A stretch of 30,924 nucleotides of DNA from JAJXUB01 sp047974805 (GTDB lineage: Bacteria; Actinomycetota; Actinomycetes; Actinomycetales; Dermatophilaceae). Within the stretch, counting starts at the first letter, position 1; every line of letters begins with the position of its first letter. Where the stretch lies: NCBI GenBank assembly GCA_047974805.1, contig JBKECS010000032.1:1-30924 (forward strand), given 5' to 3'. Below the pieces are notes generated by a model that was not told where the DNA came from, did not search any database, and saw only the letters and a program-made list of their open reading frames with translations. A program made the translations under genes and the position numbers. Positions 30,620 through 30,924 of this stretch are shown here, piece by piece.

Positions 30620-30924
30620 ATGGCGAAGCTCAGCACCGACGAGCTCCTTGAAGCCTTCAAGGAGATGACCCTGATCGAGCTCTCCGAGTTCGTCAAGCAG
30701 TTCGAAGAGACGTTCAACGTCACCGCCGCCGCCCCGGTCGCCGTTGCGGGTGCCGTTCCGGCCGCCGCTGGTGGCGAAGCCGGTGGCGCCGGCGCCGAGG
30801 AGAAGGACGAGTTCGACGTCATCCTCACCGCCGCCGGGGACAAGAAGATCCAGGTCATCAAGGAGGTCCGTGCACTGACCTCACTGGGTCTGAAGGAAGC
30901 CAAGGACCTCGTTGACGGCGCCCC
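30620..30924 (+). CDS. rplL: 50S ribosomal protein L7/L12 (3' end outside window)
   Basis: The first 101 codons are present: MAKLSTDELLEAFKEMTLIELSEFVKQFEETF (dimerisation domain), an Ala/Gly-rich hinge, then EEKDEFDVILTAAGDKKIQVIKEVRALTSLGLKEAKDLVDGA of the factor-binding domain. The window ends inside the gene, about 28 codons before the usual end. GAAAGG lies about 10 bp before the ATG. The gap to rplJ contains one GGCATAC word (30589). Confidence 0.97.
   Translation, partial: MAKLSTDELLEAFKEMTLIELSEFVKQFEETFNVTAAAPVAVAGAVPAAAGGEAGGAGAEEKDEFDVILTAAGDKKIQVIKEVRALTSLGLKEAKDLVDGA

Noticed and set aside
1..30924. CRISPR array, insertion sequence, prophage or integrase
   Set aside because: No regularly spaced repeats, transposase or integrase motifs or long terminal inverted repeats were found by reading both strands.

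Overview
The window is GC-rich, densely packed chromosomal DNA of an actinobacterium. The evidence is many GTG starts, 4-bp ATGA/GTGA gene overlaps, and the conserved actinobacterial order tRNA-Thr, tRNA-Met, rpmG, hadA-like, hadB-like, murB, then tRNA-Trp, secE, nusG, rplK, rplA, rplJ, rplL. I suspect Micrococcales (Intrasporangiaceae-like) but cannot prove it from sequence alone.

Layout. (1) About 0.1-15.1 kb is a metabolic island for oxidation of small reductants. It begins with three carbon monoxide dehydrogenase (CODH) accessory genes, coxD (MoxR ATPase), coxE (VWA protein) and coxF (XdhC family). A membrane-bound group 1 [NiFe] hydrogenase module follows: Tat-exported small subunit, large subunit, an unusual cytochrome b, maturation protease, hypA on the opposite strand, a HupK/HoxV-like large-subunit paralogue, and hypC. 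The structural molybdenum hydroxylase genes coxS, coxL, coxM and coxG come next. CoxL carries AYRGAGR, the form II signature, so CO as its substrate is not certain. (2) 15.2-16.6 kb has an AcuI/YhdH-type reductase and type II dehydroquinase. (3) 16.7-20.1 kb has an OmpR-family response regulator and a histidine kinase fused in frame to a polytopic DUF4173-like membrane domain. (4) 20.1-22.8 kb has two tRNAs, rpmG, two MaoC/hot-dog dehydratases and murB. (5) 22.8-25.7 kb, on the minus strand, has adenosine deaminase, an acidic DUF5709 protein and an aspartate aminotransferase of the Rv3722c type. (6) 25.9 kb to the end has tRNA-Trp, secE, nusG, rplK, rplA, a lipoprotein, rplJ and the 5' part of rplL.

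How it works together. The hydrogenase would oxidise H2 outside the membrane and pass electrons through cytochrome b to quinone. The CoxSLM enzyme, anchored by CoxG and matured by CoxDEF, would feed electrons to the same chain. The two modules are interleaved, with coxDEF on one side of the hydrogenase and coxSLMG on the other, which suggests a single energy-reserve or trace-gas island. HypB, D, E and F are not in the window.

Most notable observations: the cytochrome b has about 185 extra N-terminal residues that read like a degenerate P-type ATPase phosphorylation/nucleotide-binding region; the heptamer GTATGCC (or GGCATAC) occurs 29 times, in all reading frames and between genes, at the cost of rare codons; the kinase-DUF4173 fusion keeps a good internal ribosome binding site at its junction; and two adjacent tRNA genes each carry an unusual base at a tertiary-contact position of the elbow.
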